A stretch of DNA of 64,000 bases from Darksidea phi (lineage: Eukaryota; Ascomycota; Dothideomycetes; Pleosporales; Lentitheciaceae), in the NCBI GenBank assembly GCA_030770425.1, contig JASJFT010000157.1:1-64000 (forward strand), given 5' to 3'. The notes beneath the pieces were generated by a model. It saw nothing but the letters and a program-made list of their open reading frames with translations. It did no database searches and had not been told where the DNA came from. The position numbers were made by a program, and so were the translations under genes. Positions 11,146-22,100 of the stretch are shown here, one piece after another (the stretch's first letter is position 1; each line of letters opens with the position of its first letter).

Positions 11146-11397
11146 CCGCTGACGAAAGAATGGTAATGATTCCGAGCCCTTACCGCTGGTGAAGGAATAG
11201 TGATAATTCCGAGCCCTCACCGCTAGTAAAGGAATGGTAATAATTCCGAGCCCTTACCGCTGACGAAAGAATGGTAATGATTCCGAGCTCTTACCGCTAA
11301 CGAAAGAATGGTAATAATTCCGAGCCCTTACCGCTGGTGAAGGAATGGTGATGATTCCGAGCCCTTACCGCTGACGAAGGGATGGCAATGAGCCTAA
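11146..11397 (+). repeat. 37-bp tandem repeat, about 6.5 copies
   Basis: The pentamer CCGCT recurs at 11146, 11183, 11220, 11257, 11294, 11331 and 11368, exactly 37 bases apart. Each unit continues as a GAAAGAATGGTAAT-like block and ATTCCGAGCCCTTA. Copies differ by a few substitutions and the last fades near 11400. The array lies 160 bases before the gag-like start, in the position of a LINE 5' untranslated region. Confidence 0.9.
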
Positions 11398-11553
11398 ACT
11401 TACTGATGAAGCGATGGTGTTCTCGTGGCCGGGACAGCCCTTGCTGATTGGTCCCTAAAAGGGTCTTCCGGTGCTCATCTTGTGATATTGGACTTGTGTA
11501 TGGAAACCTGCACGCCTCCACTCTTTGCCAATTCGTTTTTAACGGTCGCGAAT

Positions 11554-13720
11554 ATGCCTCCAGCCCCTGAAGGTACCGATTTCACCTCATCCTCCAATAG
11601 TGCAGTTTTCTTTTCGGCCGCCTTCACAACCACGATTCACGTTCGGAAGCACCACGCCATTACCAACCATACAGCCAATCTCATCCCCTCAGCTGAATTT
11701 GGGAACGGCAAAGGATCCAATGCAATCCTCCGGTGCTGACCACTTCATCGAAAACTCCGCCTCGTGCAATCGTCAGACCAATGCAACAACACAAGAGCAT
11801 ACCGTGTTCGAGTCCACTTCTGTAGCGACTGATGCTCCAGCCATGGTGGAAAAACAGCTTAGCACTGTGAACAGCACTCAACTGAAAGAGCTCGTTCAGT
11901 CCGCTGTGAACGAAGGCATTGAGAAGAGGGTAATTCCACTATTAACAGAAGCGCACTGTGTTCAAAGACAGTTGCTGAAGAGCGCCCGCGTACTTCAACC
12001 TGACGCAGACGACAAGAGACATCAAGTAAGGGCTAGCGACTTCGTACCAAGTTTGAGGTTCAAACTTGGGAACCCTGGATTGGACTCTCGAACACTCAAG
12101 CAGCGAGGATGGCCGGCAACTACAGCGATATTAAATGCAATGGGTCCTCCGTTTAGCCATATTAGAGGATGGAAGCTACCCGAATTCAAATCGCCCAATC
12201 AACTGCTCCTGAATCTTGATTCACACGAAGCATATCAGCAACTGAGCACCGACGCCAACGCAAGTCGGCTCACTAAGGCACTTGGTCTGACAGTGGGGAC
12301 TGTTAGAAAACCGCAGGTTTACTGTGTCCAGCTTTTTGGCTTTTATCTCTCCCACGGGCAACTGATCAAGGCGTCAAAATCGAGGACGTACAAGGAAACT
12401 TGGAGCGAGGCGAACCAACTCAAGATTGAAAGAATCACGTACAGTGATAGAAGGTTGACATGGGACTTCCAACGGAAGGCGGATGCTGAAGCGGCATGCA
12501 AGAAGTGGCTTTGGGTTTATGACGATGATGACTACGCATCGCCAGCTTGGGCAGAGTAAGAAGGTTCTTATCCTCTCAACGACCACTGTTATTAACGTAA
12601 TCCTTAGGCCCTTTGATAAGAGAGGTTTTAGTGCATTTTGCTACGGGTGCGGACAGACTACGCACATGAAAAACGACCCGGAGTGTCGAATGAAAGGGAA
12701 GGGAGAGCGTTGTTTGCAATGCGCAGGCGAGCACGCAACCGCAGGGTGTAAAGGCGATCCGAAGTGCCTGAACTGTGGACCAGAGGTTACAGTGCGCACC
12801 ATACACGATCTCCTAACTGCCCTAATGAGCACACGCAGACAGCGTGGGCAATGTGGAGACAATGGGCAAAGACACCACCTGGTTGGGCAGTTGGGTTCAA
12901 AGTTCCATCCCGTAGTGAGCTTTTGCCCGCCGAACCGAACCGAGAGACTTCCGGTGGTACAATTGCTGCGAAGAGCATGAATAAGAGAGGCAAGGGCACA
13001 AACACGACTAATTCTCCGCCGGGGGTTCTCTTCCCACCGGACGGTTTCAATAATTTCATGAATCCGCACGCCATTTCGGACCGAAGCCGACAAGGGGAGC
13101 AAGCCCAAGCTCAGCCTGCGGCAAACGCGAATGATCCTATTGATCTGACATCGAGTATGCCTATGGACACTGCAAAAATCCCTGCATCAGACAACGCCCC
13201 GGATATTCCTCTCCAGAATGCGTCCGCGACGAACGATAGTGCAAATGGTTCTCTTGATCGTACAGGTGATGTCAATTCTGGCGCTTCTAGGACGGGTCCT
13301 TTGGGCAATAACGTGGCCGCCTTTGGGCTACGACCTTGGAATCCGGAGGACGGAGGCCCGTCGTCGAGGGGAAGACCTCGAAAGAGTGACAATAATATCG
13401 ACAAGGGCGATGGGACAGTAAGGAGAAAGAACAAACGCAAGAGAACCAATTCTCCTGACCGATCACAAGCTGCTTCCGACCATACACATCCACTCTCATC
13501 AGCTCCTGAGCGCAGCCACGACATAATCAACACCGTATCAACATGTTTTAATCCGGCAAACGATGACGAGATGCAAAGCGAGCCGGCCGATCTACCTGCT
13601 AATAATGTCGAGTATTCAGACAAGTACCTGCAAGAGGTCATAGGGTACACTGAGCAAGATGTCGATTCAGACGATGCTGGCGATGGGGATTGCAACCTTA
13701 CCACCGAAGACGATGCATGA
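11554..13720 (+). pseudogene. LINE ORF1/gag-like gene with zinc knuckles, one intron, two frameshifts
   Basis: Likely start ATG 11554 (MPPAPEGTDF). A frame change near 11600 leads into FSFRPPSQPRFTFGSTTPLP, which stays open to 12555. An intron at 12556-12607 (GTAAGA..TTAAC..TTAG, 52 bp) joins YASPAWAE to PFDKRGFSAF and brings the zinc knuckles into frame: CYGCGQTTHMKNDPEC, then CLQCAGEHATAGC, then CLNCG. A one-base change near 12782 splits the third knuckle from its HHTRSPNC half, after which a 300-residue polar tail runs to 13720. It would bind the element's RNA as a nucleocapsid-like protein. Its direction is opposite to the pol-like gene. No ORF2 follows it: sequence after 13720 has no endonuclease. 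Confidence 0.7.
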
Positions 13721-14138
13721 CCAAGGATGCACTCAAATGTCGTTTGTTATTTTTGATATGCAAGCAAGGCTACCGCGTCAACTACTTCCGCGGCGAGCGA
13801 AAGAGTGATGCTTATACAAGGAAGGTGTGTCCTAGTGAATTGCTTCGCCTAGACTTGTTCAGTACGCGGATCATTGATTACATACCCTCTTCTCAAATAT
13901 GTGCCCGTCTGCTAGACGAGACGATTCAACGCTGTGGCTTGTTGTGCAAGTCCTTGATCATATGAGAAATTTTAGCGTGAGCCCAATTGATTAAGTTGTA
14001 GAATAGTTCATTTGAGAAGAGAGAGTAACACGAGAGAAAAAAGAATTGCTGATATAACAACTTGTATTATACGACTCTATATGTACATTGAAGATTGGCA
14101 GGCTGGGTAGTATCCTATATACAATAGCGATCTCTACA
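13721..14138. other. Intergenic, right flank of the LINE-like locus
   Basis: A+T-richer stretch between the gag-like gene and the Mtf2-like gene. The + frames just after 13720 show no endonuclease motif, so ORF2 does not continue here. Nothing else recognised. Confidence 0.45.
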
Positions 14139-15647
14139 TCACACAGATTTCGCCATACTAGCCAAGCTGTTTCCGCTCTCAACAAGCGGCACATCATCAT
14201 CAGGGGCCGCAATGTCCTTCTCCTTTGATGTCTCTCCTCCCTGCTCTCTAATAATAAGCTCATCCCTTGGTCCCAAGGTGCTACTGTCCCTCACAACCCC
14301 GTCCCCAACCCTCCTCACAATCTCTCCCTTCCCAACCCTCCTCTCCCCCCAAACGCCTAACCTCTTCGAAATAACGTCCCGCCAAGCCCTCAACCGCTTG
14401 ATTCCCTCATCAAAAAGTTCCATCCCCCAGACAACCTGTACGCCCCTGCCCAATCTACCACGCCTCCCCATCATGTATTCGTTCAACACCTCATCCAACA
14501 GAGACAGAATTCCGATATCGGCTTCGATACCGCCATTATCCATATCTTGGAGTAGACTACAAATTTGACTGTAGGAATGGTATTGGATCCACGCTGTACG
14601 TATCATTATGTTGTAGAGCGAGGTTGTGGCGCCAAGGGCGTAGGAGGAGCGCCCGAGGGATTTTAGGGTCGGAATTATGGCTAGTGGGAGGGGAGAGGAA
14701 GGGAAGTTCGTTCGGAGGATTTTAGCAGCGACGACGAGGTGCAACGGGTAGTTTGGAAAGAGGATGCGGGGGTCGCGGGGGCTGAGGTCGCGTTTAGGGG
14801 GTTTGTAGGGTGTGCTGATGGGAGATGTAGGAAAGCGCGGAGCTTCGGCGGCTGCTTGATCTGTAGATGCAGTTTGATCCACCATTTTTTGCTGCTTGCC
14901 GTCCTTCTGTCCAGATACTGTTGTGCCATTCTGCCTTCCCTTCGACTTCGCATCGAGATCCATCGCTCTGATAACTCCAAAGACCTCCCTCTCCAACACC
15001 TCCCATAACTCCCTATCTGTCTGGGCCGTATTCAACAGCGCCTTCACCCTCTCCCTTTCTGCAGCCTTCAATTTCTTAATTTTGGCTGCTTTCGCCACCT
15101 TCGCCTTCTTCTCCTTATTCTTCGCCTCATCCATTTCCGGTCTCAATATCTCTTCCGCCAACGAAGCAAAATCCTCGGGCTTCTTGCTCTTGCGTACCTT
15201 GCTGTTATTCTTACTAGCACCCTGTGACCGGCCGGAGAGCACGGCGTCAAAGAGCATGTCTAATGATGCGGCGTTCGAATCGTTCCCGTCTTCATCTTCG
15301 TAGTATTCATCTGCTATCTGGTCGATCTCGTATTCTGGACTCTTTCGTGGCGGTGTGGTTGGCTTGAACGTCCTGTACAGCTTCTCGAAAGCCGCACGCT
15401 CGGAACCTGTTATCGTAGTATTACGCGCGGGCTCCGCATCGTCAACATCTTGCGACTCGAGCTCGTTCTCAAAGGGAACATCGTGTTCGTATCTTGAGTG
15501 TGATGAAGCATTGCGACGAGGAATTGGCTGTGCAGCGGGCCTCCACTGCTGGATCGTTGCAGTCTGGTAGAGGAATGGCGTAAGAGTTCTGGCTGGCGGT
15601 AACCGAGAGCACGAGAGTGCTCGGAAGCTACGCGAACATATAGACAT
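14139..15647 (-). CDS. Mtf2-like mitochondrial protein
   Basis: Single-exon gene of 502 residues from ATG 15647. An in-frame ATG 49 codons upstream (15794) is less likely because the shorter start gives a classic mitochondrial presequence (MSICSRSFRALSCSRLPPAR: Arg/Ser-rich, no acids). The middle is a lysine-rich linker. The C-terminal half (LWEVLEREVFGVIRAMD; LFPNYPLHLVVAAKILR; SYALGATTSLYNIMIR; ADIGILSLLDEVLNEY) looks like the C-terminal domain of fungal Mtf2/Nam1-type proteins, which in yeast couple mitochondrial transcription to RNA processing and translation. The role here is inferred from family. It lies 460 bases downstream of UBR1 on the same strand. Confidence 0.75.
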   Translation of the reverse strand: MSICSRSFRALSCSRLPPARTLTPFLYQTATIQQWRPAAQPIPRRNASSHSRYEHDVPFENELESQDVDDAEPARNTTITGSERAAFEKLYRTFKPTTPPRKSPEYEIDQIADEYYEDEDGNDSNAASLDMLFDAVLSGRSQGASKNNSKVRKSKKPEDFASLAEEILRPEMDEAKNKEKKAKVAKAAKIKKLKAAERERVKALLNTAQTDRELWEVLEREVFGVIRAMDLDAKSKGRQNGTTVSGQKDGKQQKMVDQTASTDQAAAEAPRFPTSPISTPYKPPKRDLSPRDPRILFPNYPLHLVVAAKILRTNFPSSPLPLAIIPTLKSLGRSSYALGATTSLYNIMIRTAWIQYHSYSQICSLLQDMDNGGIEADIGILSLLDEVLNEYMMGRRGRLGRGVQVVWGMELFDEGIKRLRAWRDVISKRLGVWGERRVGKGEIVRRVGDGVVRDSSTLGPRDELIIREQGGETSKEKDIAAPDDDVPLVESGNSLASMAKSV

Positions 15648-16109
15648 TGATTGACGTAAGAAGTAACCTTGCACCGGAAGAAAATGCAATCGCAAAGTGT
15701 TGGAGTGGTTAGGGAGCAGTGGAAAAGTTCCTAAGCTCCGGGTGAGGCTTTCGCGGAGGTCCGAGCCCAACTTACTGCTTTGGGTAAGTCTCAAAGCCAG
15801 AAGATGAAATTACCTAGAGAAGCAAGCTTTAGCAAGCCAACTTCTGCTGGCATCCCAAATATTCGGTCCCTCAACTTGCGATATAATTGGTTGAATGCTA
15901 ACGAAGTTCATAATAGAATGCAGTCACCCGCGTGCATAACTTTCTTTAATTCGTTCTCATGAATGCTTCCCTAATCGCCAACGCTGGAGGAAATGATAGA
16001 CCTCATAAACGACGAGACACCATCCATCCTTCCATGCTACTAATATATCATGCGCCAGACTCAGCCTACAGCAAGCCAGCCACTGCATTATACTTCGAGT
16101 AAACCGCCC
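15648..16109. other. Intergenic between UBR1 3' end and Mtf2-like start
   Basis: Contains the UBR1 3' untranslated region and the promoter of the Mtf2-like gene. No further feature recognised. Confidence 0.5.
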
Positions 16110-19100
16110 TCAGAGCGTCTCCCACCCTCCGTTATTGATTTCACCTTCCAATCTCCGCGCGATATGGCTCTGAATCCCGCCTTCCAACCACACCTTCCTC
16201 AACAACACATCGTACCTCTTTTGATTCAAGAACAACTGATGATGCCTCCTCAATGTTGGATCCACCTCCCCATGCTTGTCTAAATACGGCGCCACCGCCC
16301 ACGCCCCGTTATCCTGGTTCAAGAACAAAACCATGCACTTTCTGATATTGATGAACAGCCCGACATTGCCACCACACTTGGCCTGATGCTGGTTGCAGCC
16401 ACCACGGTTCTTGTTCGTCATACAGCACACGCCTTGCGAGCATAGAATCTCGCCGCAGAAAAGGCAGAGGGATGGATCCGTAATTTCCTTGCCAGTGGTC
16501 GGGCATTTGCGGCGGATGGCTTCGTCAGTGAGCGTGTCGTAGTTTTTGGGGAGCCCAACAAGTTCAAAGATGGCGGGATGCGAGAGTGGGATGGAGAACT
16601 GGATAGGGTATCTGCCTTCACGGGACCATATCCAGTGCCGTATCCAACCACCCACAACGGATCGGGTTATGTGACCGCTTGGTGTATGACTGGAGAGTGA
16701 CGCGAACATCTCGTGTATTGGTGGGAGTTTGAGGAGTGAAGTGAGGCGGTCAAGCTCGGGCTCGTCCACACGGTCAAAAGCGACATGGGGCAGATCGACC
16801 CCATAGCGTACGTGCATCAAGATCGCCGCCTTGCGAACAAACGGTAGCGCGTATGTGGAGGCCATCGTGTAGATGAAGTAGAGAAAAGCCGGGTTTCGGA
16901 ACTTGTCTGGAACAGGCATATCGCCGAAGTCTAGAGATGCTTGCGAGTTGCCGACACGAGACACATTGAAGACTAGGCATACGAACTCAAGCATGTTGTT
17001 CAGTTGCTCCTCACTGAATGCCCCGTGGCTGACCTTTTCAATATTGATGAAGCGTTCGAGCCCTGCGTTAGCTTCGAACCTTTCACCGCCGTCTGAAGTA
17101 AAAGCGATTATGACGCGTACCATCTCTGCCAAGTAACACAGACGGAGCACATGGTGGATATCCAGGTTGAGTGCAGGTACGACACACACTGCAGTTTCGC
17201 AGAGAAAGATGAAGGGATCCTGGAGTAGCAGTGGACGAATGCTCTTCAGATCGTACGGTAAGCTCTCCGAGTCGAAGATATTGGGGTGACCAATGAACAG
17301 CTGATGCAGCTGTTGGACTTGCGTGTGCGAGTACTCGTCCATTGTTTTGTTCGAGCACTGGTTTCGCAAGCTTCCGATAGCCATGTAAGACGAGACCGTC
17401 TCGGAATAGACCCGGAGATGTGTTAATGACTGAGGTGAGATTTTGTCTATCAGACTGCCTCGCATCGAGTCTGTCTGCACTCCGCGCTGAGCAATTTCAA
17501 CGGCTGATATAGAGTATCCTAGAGTCTGTGCCAAAGAATCTGTATGGGTTAAGTCTTCGACGATCGCCGGTGTAGGAGGATACGAGAATGATGACGGGAT
17601 CGCATTGACTCGGAAGGTATCTCGAAGCCGCTGGTAGATTCTGATAAGCTCCTGCATGGGTACATTTTGGGCAGTGGATGGGCTGGTCTCCGAAGGAAGA
17701 ACAACGGGCTCACGAGGGTCTTCGTTTTGCAGAGCAACGAAAGCCGGAATTTGGAAGCGAGGCTGTGTAGTCGGTTGAGAGGCAGGGACCAAATTGAAAC
17801 TCGACTTGATGATGTCAGAAAGCCGGCTCGCTACCGGCTGAATGAACTCTTGGGCCCCGTAGTCAAACAGGGCCTTTTGCTGGCGGTTGAGGCCTGAGGG
17901 TGATTCGCCAGCCGCACGCTCTGGACTCTTATCCAACTTGGAAATGCTCACAGCAAGTTGAGACCCGATCCAGTCTTCGAATGAGGTGGCTATCTGCAGG
18001 GCACCGGGATACGAGACCTTCTTCCCTTTCCATATAATGGGTAAGAAAATGTTTCCTAAGGCTTTGCACAGTGGACACATGAACTCCTTGTACTCTGGAC
18101 GCTCAGGATGGTTTCGCGCAATTTGGCTTACATGCCTTCGCTGTGTCGCTTGGAGATAGACTTCGAAGCAGGCATAGTGCATTAGATGCCCACATCCAGT
18201 AGAGACGGGCCCCCTCCTAGTGTGCGAGCGGGGAAATCCTTTTCCAAGGTCTTGCCGCTCAGTGAGAACCTTCCTGCCATCAGAAGAGACTTTCTCAACA
18301 GTGTGCCGGTTCTTTCCAGCCACGCCGAACGGCCGCACTGCATCCGCTGAGCGATCGAGGCTGATTGGAGTCTGTGTGACTTCCTCTACCCAGTCTGCAT
18401 CGCAGATATCGGTCTGACGGAGAATGTTGCTCTCGGAGACATGGCCGAAACATCCAAATAGGCGTTGATCGTTAGTCTCTTCTTGGCACAGGATACATGT
18501 GTCTGACGGGTACTTGACAATCTTCTCTTGCTCCGCTGCAGGTGCGCCAGCTAAGTCGTCCAAATCGCTAAAGTCTTCGCCCCAGTCGAAATCTTGGTTT
18601 GCCATGAACTTGCCTTGCTGTTCCTTGAAAGACGCCATGACACGTGCCTGTCTCTCAAGCGCTTGTTTCTTTTTGACTTCTTTCTCCTGGAGGGTGACCG
18701 CGGCTGGCGATGCCGTGTCCATGCGATCGTTGACCATATTGAGTGCGGCCGACGCAATGATGAATGTACTTTGCTGTCGCTGTTTGAGCCGGTGGAGGAT
18801 TAGATTGATTTTAGGCTCGCACGACTTCAACCCTTCCTTCTCCAACAACGTCTTTAGAATTGAGAGAATGGTTGGGTGTCCGGGCAGGCCCATGTTGGCG
18901 TTCTTGGTCAGCACTGATGTGACAAAGGAATCCGGCGCGTCTTGAGACCACTCATGCTGCTCTGACTTGTCCTCTAGCACAGCTACAAGCAGCAGTTGTA
19001 GTACAAACTGAAGATATGTCTCTACGCGGGTGGTAGGGATACCTGGAGCGGCTTTTGGGGCTGCCAAAGCGTATCCCAGCAGATAATAGATTATCTGAGT

Positions 19101-22100
19101 GAAGAAAGGTTGGCGTGTGAAATCGGAGAGATTTTGGAACAGCCCTGACGTTATAGGGCGGAGTTTTGGCTCAAACACTATATCGGAGGACTCTTTCCCT
19201 GTCTTCTTAGCCATGTAATTCTTGTATATCGTCTCAGCTTCTTCACGCTGATTTCGGGTGTACTGGTGTAGATAAGGGTCGATCAGCTCGATATATTGCT
19301 CCTTCAGTTCGAAAGTTCCAGAATCTTGCAGACCTTCCGGCGGTCTAAACTTGGTCATCTCTGAAAGAACATCAGGAAACTCGTCCATGTTCTGTATCCG
19401 GTCAGCTAATCTCGTCGTCATGTCAGAATACGACAAAGGTTTGAAGCAAAGCACGTGGGCGATATCTCTCCGTATGGATGCGACTTGAGGATCAACATCA
19501 TCTTCGGGTGGGATGAGTGAATTGCGGTCGCTGAGCAGGATGATCAGAAGATGAACAAAATCTTCGACGACCTCAATCGCTTGGGCATCCTCGAAACCAT
19601 GATGGACACCTTCGTATTTGCCCGTCATCCAGCCCATCAAGCCGAAACGGTCAACCATGGTGGCCAGAAATACGGATGGATTGCACAAAACTAGGGCTGC
19701 TTGCAAAAGAAAGATGTCCCTCTGGTAGGATACATCCCGTTGCGACACACTTCTATACTGTGTCATCTGATGCCGCAGCGTGATGCCATTTCTGACCCAG
19801 ATCCCAGCTCTCATCTGAGCAAGCCATGCGCAGACCCTGAGAGGAAAGTCAAACATCGCTAGTAGGTATTCATCTGGCTGGTGCTCAGGGATGGCCACAG
19901 CTGTCGAGTTATGATCTTCTTGGAGCTCGGCATGAGAGAATAGCAAGAGGCCAAGTAGATGATCCCGGGGCATACTTCGAGCCCGGTCGATGAGCCAAGA
20001 CACAGTATAGTGAAGGGCATGATGGAAGCTCATGGGTTCCTTTGCCACGGTATAGTCGACAATTCGGTACGATGGTCCGAGGAAGTCAGATGGCTGCGCA
20101 TCAAACTCCAAGCAGTCTAGTGTCTTGAAGCGAGTTTCCGACTTCAGTTCGGTCTGATCGAAGCGCTTCCGTTCAGCTCCTAAGGAGTTGACAATGGCAA
20201 CTTTTGCTGCAGCTCTAATCGCACGACGGATGTTTGTAGAATCTTGATCGCGGTTCCAGACGAAGGCATCCGAGAATTGTCTACAGAGCTTGTTGATCTC
20301 GCGAGTAATAAGGGAAGCACTAATCCATGCCTCGGTCTCGTACTCCAGATGTTCCCCAATGGCACGGATATTGGGACAGATCCCTTGATGGAGCTTAACC
20401 AAGTCGAGGAACTGTAGCAGATAACGCTGCTCCTCACGTATTCGCTCCTGAACATGATCTGAGCCTAGAAGATACTTCATATCGAGGAAGAAATGGTACA
20501 TCCGTCGATTAGTCACAGCACCTTGCTCGAACGCGAGAGTAGCTTTGGGATCAACGTTCCAGGGGTAGCCCACTTGGCGCGTCGTCAAGAATGTGTACAA
20601 GATTGCCATGAGGTTAGTAAGGAAGTTGCCTCGTTCAACGATCTCAGCTGTGATAGACGGCGTTGTGAGCATCTGCAAGGATAGGTTGATGATTGAATGA
20701 TCGGGTTCCCGATCCGCAATGAGGTAGAGCTGCGCCAACGCTGTGTAGACGCCGGCGAATCTAAGGCCTAACAAGCGCTTGAATTGCGGTATGCTGACCA
20801 CGGTGCTGATGAAAACGTCGCGAACACCGACCCGCAACTGCTTCCACATTCGGAGATCGTAGAGAATAAGATGATCGAGACGTAGACGCTGCCAGAGATC
20901 TTCATGGACGGGGGTCCCCGGCTTACGCCCGAAGCCCTCAGGTTTCTCAAGCCAGTACTGCGGTGGTCGGACAGGTCGCAAGGGTAGTGATTTCGTGCGT
21001 GGTGTTTCCGGGACGGTCATCAAGGGCTCTACAGGTCTCAAGGACGGTGCAGCAATCAAAGGTTCGCTATCCGACTCCGCTGGTGTAAGGTCGTGTTCAC
21101 GTCGTCGAGTACCCCTTGGATGAGTGGTGCCCATATCGGGAGCATCGTCTGTACTCTCGTCTGCATCCATGTTGACATCTCCATCGCCATCTTGCGTCAA
21201 AACCGCCAGCACATGATCGATATCCATGCCTTCGCCGCCTTCCCCAACGTCCTCAGCGCTCTCAGCGTCATCTTCTTCCTCTTCATCCGCATCCGCGTCT
21301 GAGGCTGTGGTATCTTCATTGTTGGCAGTCCGCTCGCGACGCATTCGCTGAATTTGTGCGCGGCGCTGTGCAGTCAGATAGCGATAGTAGTAACCGTCCA
21401 GTTCTACTTCCTTATCTTCCATCTCGTGGTCATCGAGGCCATTCTTCCCGATGCCTTTGTTTGACGCCTCACTGCCGACGCGCCAGGGTTTGAGCAGTTC
21501 TTCACACACAGTTCGTCTAAGTATTTGGTTATCGTCCCCAACGCTGCATCCAGCAATATCCGAGATCCAGTTGACAATTGCTTCGCCCATCTGCTCACGG
21601 AACGTGTCACGCGCAGACCGGATGGTGACCGTGAGCTTGATATCTTCAATTATCTTCGCCATTCGAAGGAGGTCTTTGATGTTTGAGCGATAGACTACGG
21701 TGGCTCGGCCGACGTCGTTGACCTCGTGGGCTTTGGCCAGGCCAAACTCCATCTTCTGCTTGCAGGCGCGCGCGACTTGGTCCCGAACATCATGAACAGT
21801 ATGCTTCTCGTCATTCCACAATACTAGGCAGAATTCCTGGCCGTCCTCTGGCTGATCGCCGGGGCTGTACCACTTAGACGTCAGCCGTGATGCACGCTCG
21901 TCTTGCAATATTGACTCTTCGGTTTTAGGCAGACGCAACTGTTCCGGCGAGCAGGCGAAAACATCGATAAGGTAGTCTAGCGTTCTCGAAATAGTCATGC
22001 GGATGCTCTCAATCAGTTCGTCCGGTAGCGGCGATCCTTCCTTTGCCTTGCCAGCGGCTTTGGACTCGGACGCTGGCGAAACAGAGTGGATGTTGCAGTT

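Larger units (their letters stand above)
6673..13720. mobile_element. Non-LTR (LINE) locus with divergent, intron-bearing pol-like and gag-like genes
   Basis: The leftward pol-like gene (6673-10575) and the rightward gag-like gene (11554-13720) carry the two standard coding parts of a LINE, but they point away from each other instead of lying in tandem. Between them are 980 bases with a 37-bp tandem repeat (11146 to about 11397). Both carry putative spliceosomal introns and a few disabling changes. The arrangement could be one element with a 5' inversion (as in twin priming), two nested insertions, or a host-retained gene pair. No flanking duplication was found by eye. Confidence 0.6.

Noticed and set aside
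11600..12559. Gag-like frame treated as an independent 319-residue cellular gene
   Set aside because: Splicing at 12556-12607 joins it directly to retroviral-type zinc knuckles, so it is the ORF1 of a LINE.
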